NCBI RefSeq assembly: GCF_000716445.1
Contig: NZ_JNWK01000005.1
Coordinates: 248,001 to 312,000, forward strand
Origin: Streptomyces wedmorensis
Lineage (GTDB): Bacteria > Actinomycetota > Actinomycetes > Streptomycetales > Streptomycetaceae
Length of the DNA stretch: 64,000 nt
Reading direction: 5' to 3'
Shown: one piece after another, positions 31,988-41,118 of the stretch
How the letters are laid out: every line of letters begins with the position of its first letter
Position numbering within the stretch: the stretch's first letter is position 1
Notes under the pieces: model-generated
Databases searched by the model: none
The model's input: only the letters and a program-made list of their open reading frames with translations
What the model was told of the DNA's origin: nothing
Position numbers and translations under genes: made by a program

Positions 31988-34048
31988 TCAGCGGGTCGTA
32001 CGGGCGAGCAGCATCGCCACGTCGTCCTGGGCGGGGCCCGCGAGGAGCTGCCCGAGGACCTCGTCGCAGAGCGTGTCGAGGGGCCGGTCGAGGGGCCGGA
32101 GCGCCTGGGCGAGCTGGCGCATGCCCTCGTCGAGGTCGCGGTCGCGGGCCTCGATCAGGCCGTCGGTGTAGAGGACGAGGAGGCCTCCCTCGGGCAGTGC
32201 GACCTCCTCCGTGCCGAAGTCGTGGGCGCCGGTGCCCAGCGGGGTGCCCGGCGGGCCTTCGAGGAAGGTGACGGTCCCGTCGGCGGTGGCCACGGCCGGT
32301 GGCGGGTGGCCCGCGCGGGCGATGACCCAGCTGCCGGTGGCCGGGTCGTGGACCGCGTACACGCAGGTCGCCATCTCGTCCTCGCCCAGGTCGGCGACGA
32401 CCGCGTCGAGCGAACTCAGCATTCTGGCCGGCGGGATGTCGTGGCGGGCCAGGGTCCTCACGGCGGTGCGGAGTTGGCCCATGACGGCCGCCGCGTGGAT
32501 GCCGTGCCCCATGACGTCGCCGATGACCAGGCCCGTCCTGCCGCCGGGCAGGGCGATCGCGTCGAACCAGTCGCCTCCGACGTCGTGCGCGCTCGCGGGC
32601 AGGTAGCGGCCGGTGAGTTCGAGGCCGGCGACGGAGGGGAGCTCGTTGTTGGTGAGGCTGCGCTGGAGGGTGATCGCCGCCTCCCGCTGGGTGGTGTAGA
32701 GGCGGGCGTTGTCGATGTTGAGGGCGGCGCGGGCCACCACCTCGTCGATGAGGACGCAGTCCTGCGCGTCGAACGGCTCCCGGGTCCGCAACCGGGTCAC
32801 CGTCACCGCGCCGAGCACCTGCCCCCGGGCCACCAGGGGGACCAGGCGCGCCGAGCCGATGCGGGTGGCGAGGTAGGTGCGGAGTGCCTCGGTGCGGGGG
32901 TCCTTGAAGAGCTCCCGGATGTCGGACGTGTAGAGGTTCGTGGGCCGCCCGTGGACGACGACCTGTTCGTACACCGAGTCGAGGGGGATCTGGAAGGTCT
33001 GTCCGGGGGCGAGCAGGGACGTCGGCGCGGTGGGGTCGGGGAAGCGGGCCGCGAGCCGCCGGAGGACCCCCCGGGTGGAGGCGGCCGGATCGTCCGGTTC
33101 GAGGACCGACTCCAGCATCTGTACGTCCGCGGAGTCCGCGAGCTGGGGCACGAGGAAGCGGACCGCCTCCTCGGCGGTCTGCTTCAGGTCGAGCGTCGTG
33201 CCGATCCGGGCGCCCGCCTCGGCGAGCAGCGCGAAGCGGTGGCGGGCCCGCTCGACCTCGGTGTGGGCCTCCTGGCTCTCGGTGATGTCCACGAGGGAGG
33301 CGATGAGCCCGAGGGACCGGCTCTCGGTGCGGTCGACGAGCGGCGCGTACGAGCAGGACCAGATGTGGTCCCGGTCGGGGTCCGCCGGGGTGCGGCCGAC
33401 CCGGCGGGCGTCGACGACGGCGTTCCCGCTGTCGAGGACCTGCCGCATCAGCGACTCGAGCGAGGCGGCGTTGACGCCCGGCACGACCTCGGTGAGGCGG
33501 CGGCCCACGTGTTCCGCCGCCGGCATGCCGTTCATCCGGGCGAGGGCGTCGTTGACGCGCAGGAAGCGCAGGTCGGGGCCGAGGAGCGCGAGGCCGATCG
33601 GCGACTGGGTGAAGAGGCTCTCCATCGCCGCCAGGTTCTCCCGCATCCGCAGGACCTCGGAGGTCTCCACCGCGATGAGCATCGCCCCCGGCCGGCCCTC
33701 CGGGTCGGCGGCCGGCACGATCCACATCTCCATGGCGACGGTGTGCCCGTCGCGATGGCGCACGGGGAGCGTTCCGACCATGGTCTCGCCCGCCTGGACG
33801 CGGTCGGTCAGCCGCTCGGCGAGTTCGCGGTTGGCATCGGGGACGAGCAGCGGCGTCGCCAGCCGTCCCAGCACGTGCTCGGGGCGGTGTCCGAGGAGGT
33901 CCTGGGCCGCGAGCGACCACTCGACGATCCGGCCGTCGGCGTCCTCCCGCCACAGGGCGATCGGCAGCAGCTCGCGGAGCACGCCCGCGTCCCCGACGGC
34001 CGCCCTGGGCGGCTGCGGAACCCTGCTCGACGACTGATCTGTCTCCAA
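31988..34048 (-). CDS. PAS-PAS-GAF-SpoIIE family protein phosphatase
   Basis: 686 residues. Two PAS domains (~20-130, LPIALWREDADGRIVEWSLAAQDLLG; ~140-260, SLFTQSPIGLALLGPDLRFLRVNDALARM), a GAF domain (~270-430), and a C-terminal PP2C/SpoIIE phosphatase (LELTGRYLPASAHDVGGDWFDAIAL, GLVIGDVMGHGIHAAAVMGQLR, LVLYTDGLIEARDRDLDEGM, QDDVAMLLART). The metal Asp residues are present. Proteins of this type usually dephosphorylate anti-anti-sigma (STAS) factors; one such factor is encoded at ~48 kb, but a link is only possible. Start: TTG at 34048 with AGG about 9 nt upstream. Cytoplasmic. Confidence 0.92.
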   Translation of the reverse strand: METDQSSSRVPQPPRAAVGDAGVLRELLPIALWREDADGRIVEWSLAAQDLLGHRPEHVLGRLATPLLVPDANRELAERLTDRVQAGETMVGTLPVRHRDGHTVAMEMWIVPAADPEGRPGAMLIAVETSEVLRMRENLAAMESLFTQSPIGLALLGPDLRFLRVNDALARMNGMPAAEHVGRRLTEVVPGVNAASLESLMRQVLDSGNAVVDARRVGRTPADPDRDHIWSCSYAPLVDRTESRSLGLIASLVDITESQEAHTEVERARHRFALLAEAGARIGTTLDLKQTAEEAVRFLVPQLADSADVQMLESVLEPDDPAASTRGVLRRLAARFPDPTAPTSLLAPGQTFQIPLDSVYEQVVVHGRPTNLYTSDIRELFKDPRTEALRTYLATRIGSARLVPLVARGQVLGAVTVTRLRTREPFDAQDCVLIDEVVARAALNIDNARLYTTQREAAITLQRSLTNNELPSVAGLELTGRYLPASAHDVGGDWFDAIALPGGRTGLVIGDVMGHGIHAAAVMGQLRTAVRTLARHDIPPARMLSSLDAVVADLGEDEMATCVYAVHDPATGSWVIARAGHPPPAVATADGTVTFLEGPPGTPLGTGAHDFGTEEVALPEGGLLVLYTDGLIEARDRDLDEGMRQLAQALRPLDRPLDTLCDEVLGQLLAGPAQDDVAMLLARTTR

Positions 34049-34344
34049 CGCATCGACCTACGCATCGGCCCGGCCCCAGGGGGCGCAATCCCTACCGATT
34101 CACCCTAGCCGAGTCGCCGACGGCAGGCCCTGCGCGGTGCGGCCGATCGAGGACCGCCGGTTCCGTAGTTCTACGGATGCGCGGAGCGGAGCGGGCCTGC
34201 GAGAGTCGGTCCGACCCCTGCGTACATCGTCCGTGCCGACCTCGGTCACCACGGGCGTGGCCGCGTGCCCCGCCCCTGCCGTCCCCTGCCCGCGTCACCG
34301 CCGGCTTCGCCCACCGTCCGTGCTGTCCCTGCCCGACTCCTCCC

Positions 34345-34424
34345 CCGCCCGCCTCCTCCCCCGCCCGCCTCCTTCCGCGCCCGCCTCCTTCCGCGCCCGC
34401 CTCCTTCCGCGCCCGCTGCCGACC
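34345..34424. repeat. 16-bp tandem repeat, five copies
   Basis: Units GCGCCCGCCTCCTTCC (and close variants) at 34345-34360, 34361-34376, 34377-34392, 34393-34408 and a diverged 34409-34424. They lie 120-200 nt upstream of the TPR gene start, in its likely promoter or 5' leader region. Confidence 0.85.
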
Positions 34425-34426
34425 CG

Positions 34427-34465
34427 CTCCCGCGCCCGGCCTCCGCGCCCGGCCTCCGCGCCCTG
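34427..34465. repeat. 13-bp tandem repeat, three copies
   Basis: CCTCCGCGCCCGG-type units at 34427-34439, 34440-34452 and 34453-34465, immediately after the 16-bp tract. Same strand asymmetry. Confidence 0.75.
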
Positions 34466-34545
34466 TCCCCGCTCGCCCGTCACCGTCGTCCTCTTCCTGT
34501 TCGCCCCCCGTTTCCCGCTCGCCACCTCTTCCCGGAGCACTTCGC

Positions 34546-36084
34546 ATGCGCAGCCGCTCGCCCGACGAGTTCTGCCTCGGCGTGCCGTCGTACGGCGGCA
34601 CGCCGGGCGCGGGCGATGAGCCGGTGGAGGCTCGCGAGCAGCTGCACCGGGCCCGCCGGTTCACCGCCGAAGGGCACCCGGCGGCGGGCGGGGCGTGGGA
34701 GCGGGCCGCGACGGCCTTGCGGCGCGCCGGCGGGACGATCACGCCGGGGGATCACGCGGACGCGCTGGACTCGACCGCGCTCGACTGCCGGGGAAGGGCA
34801 CGCGCCGCCGCCGGGCCGCTCTTCGCGCGGGCCGCCGATCTGCACGAGCGGGCGGGGCAGCACGGCAAGGCGCTGGTCTCCCGGATGCGGGCGGTGCTGG
34901 CAGGCGAGGACGCCGGGGGCACGGCCCGCTTCCAGCTCGGGGAGCTGTGCGAACGGGCCGCCGTCCTCTACCGGACCGGGCGGGCCACGGCCGGGCAGGC
35001 GACGACGGTTCTCCTGCTCCACGCCCGGGCGCGGGCCGATCGCCTCGACACCCTCCCCGACCCGGCCGCCGGGGCCGCCGGGCTGCGCGAGGAACTCGGG
35101 CGGCTGATCACCTCCGCCGCACCGCACCGCGCGGACCCCGCCGTGCTCTGTCCGCTCGCCGACGCCCGCGCACTCCTCGGCCGGATCAGCGCGCCGGACG
35201 ACCCGGCCCGGGCCCTGGTCCACCTGAGGGCCGCCGTGGCGGGCCACCGGGCCGCGGGGCGGCCGTGGGGAGCCGCGGAGCACGAGTTGGTGCTCGCCGG
35301 ACTGCTCCGTTCCAGCGGTGCCCACGAGGAGGCGGCGGCGCTGCTCCGTGCCGCCCTCCCTTCCGACGGCTCCGCCGCCTCGCTCCGCCGCGGCGACCGG
35401 GCCCGGCTCTGCCTCGCGCTCGCACGGGCCGTCGCGGGCCCGCACGCGGCCGGTCGCGGACGGGGCGGTTGGCGCGTCGGGACCGGGGAGGGGTCCGCTG
35501 GCTCGCGCGGACCCGGTCGTGGAACGGACGGGCGGCGGCGTGTCGAGGCCGAGGAGGTGGCGCTGCTCGTGGAAGCCGTCCGGCTGACCGGCGGGGCGGC
35601 CGTGGATCCGTGCCTGGGAGCGCTGGCCCGGCTGCGGCTCGGCTCCGCGTACGCCGAGCTCGGCCGGTGCCGGGAGGCCGTCGGGCTGCTCGAGGAAGCC
35701 CTGCGGGGGTTCGCGGAGGACGGCGACGAGGCGGGGCTCGTACGGGCCGGGGCCTGGCTCGCGCACAGCGCGCAGTGCCTGGGCGATGCCGGTCGGGCCG
35801 GGCGGGAGTACACGCGCGCGGCGGCGCGGGCCGGGCAGTGGGAGGATCCTCGGCACGCCGAGGCCCTGGGCCGTGTGGCGGCGCGAGCGCGCGCCGCCGC
35901 CGGCTCGCCGGAGCGGACCGACCGGGCCGGGGCCGGTTGCGCCGGTCCGCGGTCGGAGTTGCGCGGGCTGCCGGAGCCGTACGGGCAGCCTGGGCGGTAC
36001 CAGGTGAACGTGTACGGCGACGTGGGCGGGACCGGGCGGAACACCGTCGCGGTCCCGAGGACCCGAGTGCAGGGGTGCGTGTGA
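34546..36084 (+). CDS. TPR-like helical repeat protein coupled to a Ser/Thr kinase
   Basis: 512 residues, Ala/Arg/Leu-rich and almost all helical. Repeat-like segments include ARAAAGPLFARAADLHERAGQHGKA, AGLLRSSGAHEEAAALLRAA, LRLGSAYAELGRCREAVGLLEEALRGFAEDGD and AHSAQCLGDAGRAGREYTRAAARAGQW, the last two good TPR motifs. The C-terminus ends with a Pro-rich linker and QVNVYGDVGGTGRN. ATG at 34546 has GGAG 8 nt upstream; frames reading further upstream cross the repeat tracts. Its TGA overlaps the GTG of the next kinase gene (GTGA), so the two products are made together and probably act together, with this protein as scaffold or input. That pairing is inference. Confidence 0.8.
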   Translation: MRSRSPDEFCLGVPSYGGTPGAGDEPVEAREQLHRARRFTAEGHPAAGGAWERAATALRRAGGTITPGDHADALDSTALDCRGRARAAAGPLFARAADLHERAGQHGKALVSRMRAVLAGEDAGGTARFQLGELCERAAVLYRTGRATAGQATTVLLLHARARADRLDTLPDPAAGAAGLREELGRLITSAAPHRADPAVLCPLADARALLGRISAPDDPARALVHLRAAVAGHRAAGRPWGAAEHELVLAGLLRSSGAHEEAAALLRAALPSDGSAASLRRGDRARLCLALARAVAGPHAAGRGRGGWRVGTGEGSAGSRGPGRGTDGRRRVEAEEVALLVEAVRLTGGAAVDPCLGALARLRLGSAYAELGRCREAVGLLEEALRGFAEDGDEAGLVRAGAWLAHSAQCLGDAGRAGREYTRAAARAGQWEDPRHAEALGRVAARARAAAGSPERTDRAGAGCAGPRSELRGLPEPYGQPGRYQVNVYGDVGGTGRNTVAVPRTRVQGCV

Positions 36085-37901
36085 ACAGAGTGATCGACGG
36101 CCGCTTCGAACTGGTGGAGCGGCTGGGCGGCGGCGGCATGGGAACGGTCTGGCGCGCCCGCGACCTGGCCCTCCACCGCGACGTGGCGCTCAAGGAGGTC
36201 AGGCCGCCCGATCCCGCGCTTGCCGAGCACGACACCGAGAGCGCCCGGACACTGCGCGCCCGGGTGCTGCGCGAGGCACGGGCGCTGGCCAGGATCGACC
36301 ACCCCAACGTGGTGACGATCCATCACATCGTGGACGCGGGCGAGGGAACGTACCCGTGGCTCGTGATGGAGCTCGTCACGGGCGGCTCGCTCCAGGACCG
36401 GCTGGACCGGGGCACGATGACCCCCGCCGAGGCCGCCTCGATCGGCCGCGGGCTGCTGTCGGCCCTGCGCGCCGCCCACGAGTTGGGCATCGAGCACCGC
36501 GACGTGAAGCCCGCCAACGTCCTGCTGCGCCCGGACGGCAGGCCGGTGCTGACCGACTTCGGCATCGCGGCGATCCGCGAGTCCACCGTCCTGACCGCGT
36601 CCGGCTCGATCATCGGGTCCCCGGACTACATGGCCCCCGAGCGGATCCGCGGCGGTGCGAGCGGACCGGCCGCCGACCTGTGGTCCCTCGCCATGCTCCT
36701 GTACGTCGCCGTCGAGGGCCGTCACCCGCTGCGCCGCGAGAACACCCTCGCCACCCTGGCGGCCGTCCTCTCCGACGACGTGCCGCCGCCGCTGCGGGCC
36801 GGCCCCCTCACCGGCGTCCTCACCCGCCTCCTGGTGCACGACCCCTCCGCCCGCCCCGGCACGGAGGAGCTCGACCGCGCCCTCGCGGCCGTGGCGACGG
36901 CGGAACCGACGGGGCATCAGGACACGGGCGGGGTACGGGACACGGCGCGGCCACCGCTGGAGGACGAGCGCCGGCCCGGAGCGGCGGGGCCGCGGATGGC
37001 GGGCGGCGGCACGGCCGGTGGCGGAACCACGGCCGGCGGCCCGGCGGAGACGACCTCGTTCCACCTGGCGCCCCCGTCACAGGCACTGTCCGCAGCGGCG
37101 TCGGCCACGCCTTCGGCCTCGTCCGCGTCCGCCTCGGGCGCCTTCGCTCCCTCGGGCCCGGCTTACGCGCCCGGCGCGGGTACGGGACCCGTACCCGCCA
37201 CGGCCGCCTCTCCGGCACGGGTCGCCGGCGGGCGGCGGGGTGGGCGTGCCCGGCGGTTGCTCGGTTTCGTCGCCGTGGTGGTCCTCGCGGTCGGCATCCC
37301 CGTCGGCGTGATGGCCTGGGACTGGCGGCCCGGCGAGCCCGGAGGGGATCCGACCGCCGCTCCTCCGGCACAGCGGGGCCCGACCGCCGGACGGTCCTCC
37401 GCCTCCGCCTCCACCGCGCCGGTGGAGGAGTCGACGACGCCGGCGCGGCGCGATCTGCTGACCCCCGACGGGGTGCGGGCGGCCGTGGCCGCGGTGCACG
37501 CGGCCACGGGCGGCGCCAAGGTGTCGGGCTTCGTCGTCTACCCGGACTACGCGGTGGCCGAGTCGCTCGTCAAGGGCAGCACGAAGCGGTACGACCGGTA
37601 CATGTACCGGGGCGAGGACGTGGCCGTCCGGCAGGGCCCCGGCGGCACCGTCTTCCCCGGAACGGTGCCGACCGACCTGGACGCCTTCGACTGGGACGTC
37701 CTGCCGGCGCTCATGAAACGCGCGGACAAGGAGCTGGGAGTCGCCGAACCGACCAGCCGCTACCTCGTCGTCAACCCGGGCTCCACGCTCCTCGGCAGCG
37801 GTCCCGGACTGAGCGTCTACCTCTCCGACACGTACGGCTCCGCGTACCTCAAGACCGACGCCAAGGGCCGGGTGATCGCCACCTATCCGCGCGAGAACTG
37901 A
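36081..37901 (+). CDS. Membrane Ser/Thr protein kinase
   Basis: 606 residues. GTG at 36081 overlaps the stop of the TPR gene by 4 nt, with AGGGG 6 nt upstream. Kinase domain: LGGGGMGTVWRA, ATP Lys38, catalytic HRDVKPAN (His139-Asp141), DFG from Asp159 (LTDFGIAAI), then GSPDYMAPERI. A long Ala/Ser/Thr/Pro/Gly linker (~275-385) leads to a membrane helix (LLGFVAVVVLAVGIPVGVMAW, ~391-412). The outer domain (~450-606; KVSGFVVYPDYAVAESLVKGS ...) resembles a domain seen in Streptomyces lipoproteins and may be a sensor. The last 19 nt overlap the convergent LAL regulator gene. Confidence 0.93.
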   Translation: MNRVIDGRFELVERLGGGGMGTVWRARDLALHRDVALKEVRPPDPALAEHDTESARTLRARVLREARALARIDHPNVVTIHHIVDAGEGTYPWLVMELVTGGSLQDRLDRGTMTPAEAASIGRGLLSALRAAHELGIEHRDVKPANVLLRPDGRPVLTDFGIAAIRESTVLTASGSIIGSPDYMAPERIRGGASGPAADLWSLAMLLYVAVEGRHPLRRENTLATLAAVLSDDVPPPLRAGPLTGVLTRLLVHDPSARPGTEELDRALAAVATAEPTGHQDTGGVRDTARPPLEDERRPGAAGPRMAGGGTAGGGTTAGGPAETTSFHLAPPSQALSAAASATPSASSASASGAFAPSGPAYAPGAGTGPVPATAASPARVAGGRRGGRARRLLGFVAVVVLAVGIPVGVMAWDWRPGEPGGDPTAAPPAQRGPTAGRSSASASTAPVEESTTPARRDLLTPDGVRAAVAAVHAATGGAKVSGFVVYPDYAVAESLVKGSTKRYDRYMYRGEDVAVRQGPGGTVFPGTVPTDLDAFDWDVLPALMKRADKELGVAEPTSRYLVVNPGSTLLGSGPGLSVYLSDTYGSAYLKTDAKGRVIATYPREN

Positions 37902-40900
37902 CCTCCGCCGGCCCCGGCCCGGACCACGAGCGAGGCGAGTCCGGCTCTCGTCTCCACGCCGGTCTTGCGGTAGACCCGGGCGACATGGCTCTCGACCGTG
38001 CGCGGGCTGAGACAGAGCCGGTCGGCGACGGCCTGGTTGGTGAGCCCCTCGGCGACGAGGGCCGAGATCTCCCGCTCGCGCGGGGTCAGCACGGCGAGCC
38101 GCCCCCCTGCCGCGCTTTCCGGCGGGGCCGGTCTGGTCCGGTCGGCCAGGTCCACCAGCATCCGGGAGCCGGCCTCGGCTGCCAGCCGGCGCCCTCTTCG
38201 CCACACCGCGGCGGCCTGCGCTCCGTCGCCCGACGCGTGCAGTTGGGGGGCCGCGAGGAGCAGGCTGTGGGCCTCCCGCACGGCAGCGCCCGAGCGGGCG
38301 CTGTCCATGGCCGCCTCGACGAACGTCCGGGCCGCCGCGGCCGGTTCACCCCGCTGCGCCAGGATCTGTCCCTCGGCACGCAGCGCCGCACCCCGCTGGA
38401 CGGGCAGGCCGAGGGCGTCCGCCTCGGCCCGGGCGAGTTCCGCCCCCCGCTCGGCCTCGGCGAGGTCGCCCGCGGCGAGGGCCGCGCCGACGAGCAGTTC
38501 GAGATAGCCGGGGCGCAGTGAGGGCTGCACCCTCGGCAGGTCCCGGTCCCCTCCCGCCCGGACCAGCACCTCCCGCACCCGGTGCGGGTCCTGGGTCAGC
38601 GGGATGCCGTAGCCGAGCAGGCAGCGGGCCTGGGTGGCCCACCACCCCTCCGCCGTCCCCACCGTCGCCGCCGCCTCCGCGGCGGCGGCCGGCGCCTCGG
38701 GGTCCCCGAGGGGGCGTGCGTGGAGCAGGACCATGGCCCGGATGGCCCGGCTGAATCCCAGGAGTTCGGCGCCGCCGAGTGCGCCGGCCACGGATACGGA
38801 CTCGTCCGCCAGATCGAGGGCGGCCCTCATCCGGCCGGTGAGGAAGTGGACGTACGCGCCGCAGAGGAGGAGCTGGGAGAGCGCGAAGGGCCGGCCGTGC
38901 CGGCGGGCCATCTCGACGCCGCGGGTGGCGTGGCGCCCGGCGGCCCCGTACTGCTCCAGGAAGACCTCACACCAGCCGAGGCGCACCAGCGACTCGGCGT
39001 GGTCGGCCAGTTCGCCGTCGGTGAAGGCGTCCGTGAGCGCCGCCGCCTCCGTCGCGTACGCGCGTGCGGTCGCGGTGTCCCCCTCGTACGCCTCGCCGAG
39101 CGCCGCGAGCGTCAGGACCTCGGCCGTCCCCGGCTCGTCACCCCGCCGTCTCGCCTCGTCGAGCGCCTCCGCGACGACGGAGCGCACCTCGGGGTACCGG
39201 GCGGCGAAGAGGGCCCTGCACCCCCATTCCACGACGAGCCATGTCCTCAGGTCGGGCCGAGGCCCGGGGGTCCGCTCCAGCTCGCGCCGGAGCAGCACGT
39301 CGGCCTCCGGATACCGGCCGAGGTGACGCTCCATGAAGGCGCAGAGGAGTACGGCGGAGGTCCGCAGTTCCGCCGTGGCTGCGGGATCGTCGGCCTCGCC
39401 ATCGGGTATGGCGTCGGCGTGTCCGACACCGGGTCCCGCGTCGCCGCGCCGGTCGGGGCCGCAGTCGTCGATGAGCCGGTGGAGGAGGTCGCGGCTTTCC
39501 GCGACGCGGCCCGCGGATCCCAGGGCGCGGGCCCGTCGGAGCATCAGGTCCCGCCGGGTGGCGCGGTGGCCGGGGGCGTCGGGGAGCAGGTCGAGGACGA
39601 CCGCGAGCCACTCCGCGGCGCGGGCGGGGTCGGCCGCGCCGACGAGTTCGGCGGCCCGGACCAGTTCGGCGGCGGTGTGCGGGTCCCAGGCGGTCGTGGC
39701 CCGCACGAGGTGGGGGGCGCGCTCGGTCAGGGGTGCTCCGGCCTCGGCGAGGGCCGCCGCGGCCCGCCGGTGCAGTTCCTGGCGCCGCCACGGGTCGAGG
39801 GCGCCGCGCACGAGTTCCGGCAGGGCGGGGTGGCGCAGTCCGAGGAGGCGTCCCCGCCCGTCGGGCCGGACGAGGTCACGGCGGGCGAGGGCGCTCAGGG
39901 TTTTGTCGACGTCCTCCCGTTCCATGCGGTGGGGAGCGGTGGGGGCGACGCGCGCGACCAGTTCGGGTGTCGCCCGCTCGCCGAGCACGGCGATCGCCTC
40001 GACGACGCCCCGCTCGGCCGCGTGCAGCGGGCTGAGTTCGTCGAGCAGCACCGCCACCGGCCCGATGCCGACCGGCTCGCCCCGGCCGGTGCGCGCGAGC
40101 GCGAGGGCCCGGTAGTAGAGCGGGACGCCCAGGCTGGCCCGGTGGACCTCCAGAGCCGCTGGGGGCGGGAGTTCGGGGGCGAGCCCCGCCGCGCACTCCT
40201 GCTCCCCCAACGGCCCGAGGGCCAGCGGTGACACGGCCCCCGAGTCGACGGCGCGGGCCAGGGCCGCCGCGAGGTCGGGCGTCGTCTGGCGTTCCCGGCG
40301 GGCCAGTACGAGCAGGACGGGCGCCCGGCGGGGGTGCCGCAGCAGGTGGTCGACGAGTTCCACGGACACCGGGTCCGCTTCGTGCAGATCGTCGAGGACG
40401 ATCACGAGTCCGCGGTCCGTGACCCTCCCCAGGGCAGCGGCGATCCGGCGCACGTGGCCGGCCCGTCCGGCCGCCTGGATCGCAGGTCCGGTCCGTCCCG
40501 CCGTGGGGTCACCGGTCCCGCCGGCTTCGGGGTCCTCGGACTCGATCCCTCCGGCCCCGAGGACCGCGGGTCCGGTCCGTCCGGCCGCGTATGCGCCGGC
40601 GGCCGGCCCTTCCTCCGGCTCCGGGAGCGGGGGCGACTCCACGAGGTCCGCGAGCTCGGCGAGGGCCGGGGTCGTGGCGCGGTCGCGGTCGTCGAGGTCG
40701 GCGAGGGCGTCGGCGAAGACGTGGAAGGGGGTGCCGTGGTCCGTGCCGGCGGGGCGGGAGCGGCCGTGCAGGACGACGGTGCCACGTCGGCGGGCGCGTA
40801 CGGCGAACTCGGCGAGGAGCCGGGTCTTGCCGATGCCCGGCTCTCCCGTGACGTCGACGGCGACCGGCCCCGTGCCCCCGGACCTGAGGCGCAGCAGCGC

Positions 40901-40978
40901 GTCGAGTCGGTCGAGTTCGCGGGCCCGCCCGACGAGGGGCGCGCGGTCGGCGCACCCCCGGTCCCCGAACGTCTCCAT
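37883..40978 (-). CDS. LAL-type LuxR family regulator with N-terminal AAA ATPase
   Basis: 1031 residues. N-terminal ATPase: VGRARELDRLDALLRLR, Walker A GEPGIGKT (45-52), Walker B-like GLVIVLDDLHEADP, then a long TPR-like helical region. The C-terminus is a LuxR-type HTH: LTPREREISALVAEGLTNQAVADRLCLSPRTVESHVARVYRKTGVETRAGL. This is the LAL (MalT-like) design of large ATP-binding activators, often controlling secondary metabolism or sugar use. A Gly/Asp/Pro-rich insertion with AAGRTGPAV-type repeats breaks the ATPase near residues 130-175. Its 3' end overlaps the convergent kinase gene by 19 nt. Targets not evident locally. Confidence 0.95.
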   Translation of the reverse strand: METFGDRGCADRAPLVGRARELDRLDALLRLRSGGTGPVAVDVTGEPGIGKTRLLAEFAVRARRRGTVVLHGRSRPAGTDHGTPFHVFADALADLDDRDRATTPALAELADLVESPPLPEPEEGPAAGAYAAGRTGPAVLGAGGIESEDPEAGGTGDPTAGRTGPAIQAAGRAGHVRRIAAALGRVTDRGLVIVLDDLHEADPVSVELVDHLLRHPRRAPVLLVLARRERQTTPDLAAALARAVDSGAVSPLALGPLGEQECAAGLAPELPPPAALEVHRASLGVPLYYRALALARTGRGEPVGIGPVAVLLDELSPLHAAERGVVEAIAVLGERATPELVARVAPTAPHRMEREDVDKTLSALARRDLVRPDGRGRLLGLRHPALPELVRGALDPWRRQELHRRAAAALAEAGAPLTERAPHLVRATTAWDPHTAAELVRAAELVGAADPARAAEWLAVVLDLLPDAPGHRATRRDLMLRRARALGSAGRVAESRDLLHRLIDDCGPDRRGDAGPGVGHADAIPDGEADDPAATAELRTSAVLLCAFMERHLGRYPEADVLLRRELERTPGPRPDLRTWLVVEWGCRALFAARYPEVRSVVAEALDEARRRGDEPGTAEVLTLAALGEAYEGDTATARAYATEAAALTDAFTDGELADHAESLVRLGWCEVFLEQYGAAGRHATRGVEMARRHGRPFALSQLLLCGAYVHFLTGRMRAALDLADESVSVAGALGGAELLGFSRAIRAMVLLHARPLGDPEAPAAAAEAAATVGTAEGWWATQARCLLGYGIPLTQDPHRVREVLVRAGGDRDLPRVQPSLRPGYLELLVGAALAAGDLAEAERGAELARAEADALGLPVQRGAALRAEGQILAQRGEPAAAARTFVEAAMDSARSGAAVREAHSLLLAAPQLHASGDGAQAAAVWRRGRRLAAEAGSRMLVDLADRTRPAPPESAAGGRLAVLTPREREISALVAEGLTNQAVADRLCLSPRTVESHVARVYRKTGVETRAGLASLVVRAGAGGGQFSRG

Positions 40979-41118
40979 GTGCCAGCCCCCCTCGTACGGC
41001 CGTACGTCATGCGGCGTACCGTCCTGCTTTTTCCCGGTTCCCAGTTGTACGGCACGCCACCGACAACGGCGCCCGCAACCCCTGGTGAGGGGGCACGCGG
41101 TCGGTTTCGGCGCCGCCG

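Larger units (their letters stand above)
34049..34545. other. 497-bp gene-free stretch with two pyrimidine-rich tandem repeat tracts
   Basis: Between the leftward SpoIIE gene and the rightward TPR gene. The left 240 nt show no credible ORF. The right part is strongly pyrimidine-rich on the plus strand and holds the 16-bp and 13-bp repeats described separately. The only readable frame through it is Pro/Arg/Ser-rich with no homology I recognise, so I treat it as non-coding. Confidence 0.6.

Noticed and set aside
34177..34545. Upstream extension of the TPR protein through the pyrimidine-rich repeats
   Set aside because: The translated extension is Pro/Arg/Ser/Cys low complexity and there is a normally spaced GGAG before the ATG at 34546.
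22000..41000. Signalling-rich region as a mobile island
   Set aside because: No integrase, transposase, tRNA junction, flanking repeats or shift in codon use could be seen.
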